From the NCBI GenBank assembly GCA_014584605.1, contig JACTMO010000059.1:35911-99910 (forward strand): DNA of 64,000 nt, written 5' to 3'. Made by a program: the position numbers and the translations under genes. The DNA comes from Bacteroidota bacterium (GTDB lineage Bacteria > Bacteroidota > Bacteroidia > Flavobacteriales_F > PHOS-HE28). Under the pieces are notes generated by a model. It worked only from the letters and a program-made list of their open reading frames with translations. It had not been told where the DNA came from and did not search any database. Shown piece after piece: positions 63,910 to 64,000 of the stretch (within the stretch, counting starts at the first letter, position 1; the number at the start of each line of letters is the position of its first letter).

Positions 63910-64000
63910 CTATGACATCTGCAAGAGGTTGGTGTTGTATGGTTCGCCTTTGCGAAGGACAGCAAAGACGCGGTGGATGAGCTTAGCACGGACGGCGTTG
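63910..64000 (-). CDS. Transposase C-terminus, IS110/IS116/IS902-like (partial)
   Basis: The window edge cuts this frame. Minus-strand translation is NAVRAKLIHRVFAVLRKGEP followed by YNTNLLQMS and a TAG at 63910-63912. The R.KL.H..FAVL..G.PY ending is like the C-terminal tail of IS110-family transposases in Bacteroidota. Only 29 residues are visible, so the family call is tentative and intactness of the element cannot be judged. The hairpin at 63833-63851 may belong to its flank. Confidence 0.5.
   Translation of the reverse strand, partial: NAVRAKLIHRVFAVLRKGEPYNTNLLQMS

Overview
The window is a GC-rich chromosomal segment from a member of the Bacteroidota, most likely a Flavobacteriales-type bacterium. 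The evidence is the set of type IX secretion (T9SS) C-terminal sorting domains, including a gliding-motility type B domain, the SusC-style TonB receptor, PorV/PorQ-like barrel proteins, a two-component regulator with a propeller sensor, a PafA-type phosphatase, and TAnnTTTG-like promoter elements close to many start codons. No tRNA or rRNA gene was seen.

1-26.5 kb holds cell-surface and housekeeping genes: the C-terminus of a CotH-like secreted protein, a three-module DUF4397 protein whose signal peptide is cut off by an in-frame TAG, a MORN-repeat lipoprotein, a glycolate-oxidase-type flavoenzyme, an MFS transporter, MurQ, a TonB receptor plus secreted esterase-like protein, a lipase, a beta-CASP nuclease, tryptophan 2,3-dioxygenase, a small Rieske protein, a Cys/His-rich low-complexity exported protein, a two-gene outer-membrane unit, and hpt-adk.

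26.5-39.8 kb is a complete type II-C CRISPR-Cas locus. It has a tracrRNA on the minus strand, then cas9-cas1-cas2 tightly packed on the plus strand, then one very long array of 99 repeats (46 bp) and 98 spacers (mostly 29-30 bp). The tracrRNA anti-repeat implies that crRNAs are read from the minus strand, towards cas2. Each repeat carries a promoter-like element resembling those in front of ordinary genes here. Three internal repeats are structurally abnormal, one spacer occurs twice, and one spacer is followed by a repeat lacking the tracrRNA-pairing part.

40-48.5 kb is conserved chromosome again: obg, a PAP2 phosphatase, crcB, a PafA-type phosphatase, an OmpA-family protein, a HisKA_2-type histidine kinase and threonine aldolase.

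48.5-64 kb is more accessory. A PIG-L type lipoprotein, a Kelch protein and a GH39-like secreted glycosidase lie among decayed fragments. Two fragments are near-copies of pieces of other genes in the window, and there is a strongly palindromic gene-free stretch. A large hybrid sensor kinase/response regulator pair follows, then two small envelope proteins and an acyl-CoA dehydrogenase with a palindromic operator candidate. The right edge cuts into what looks like a transposase.

All coordinates were read by eye. Family names rest on recognised motifs, not on database searches.
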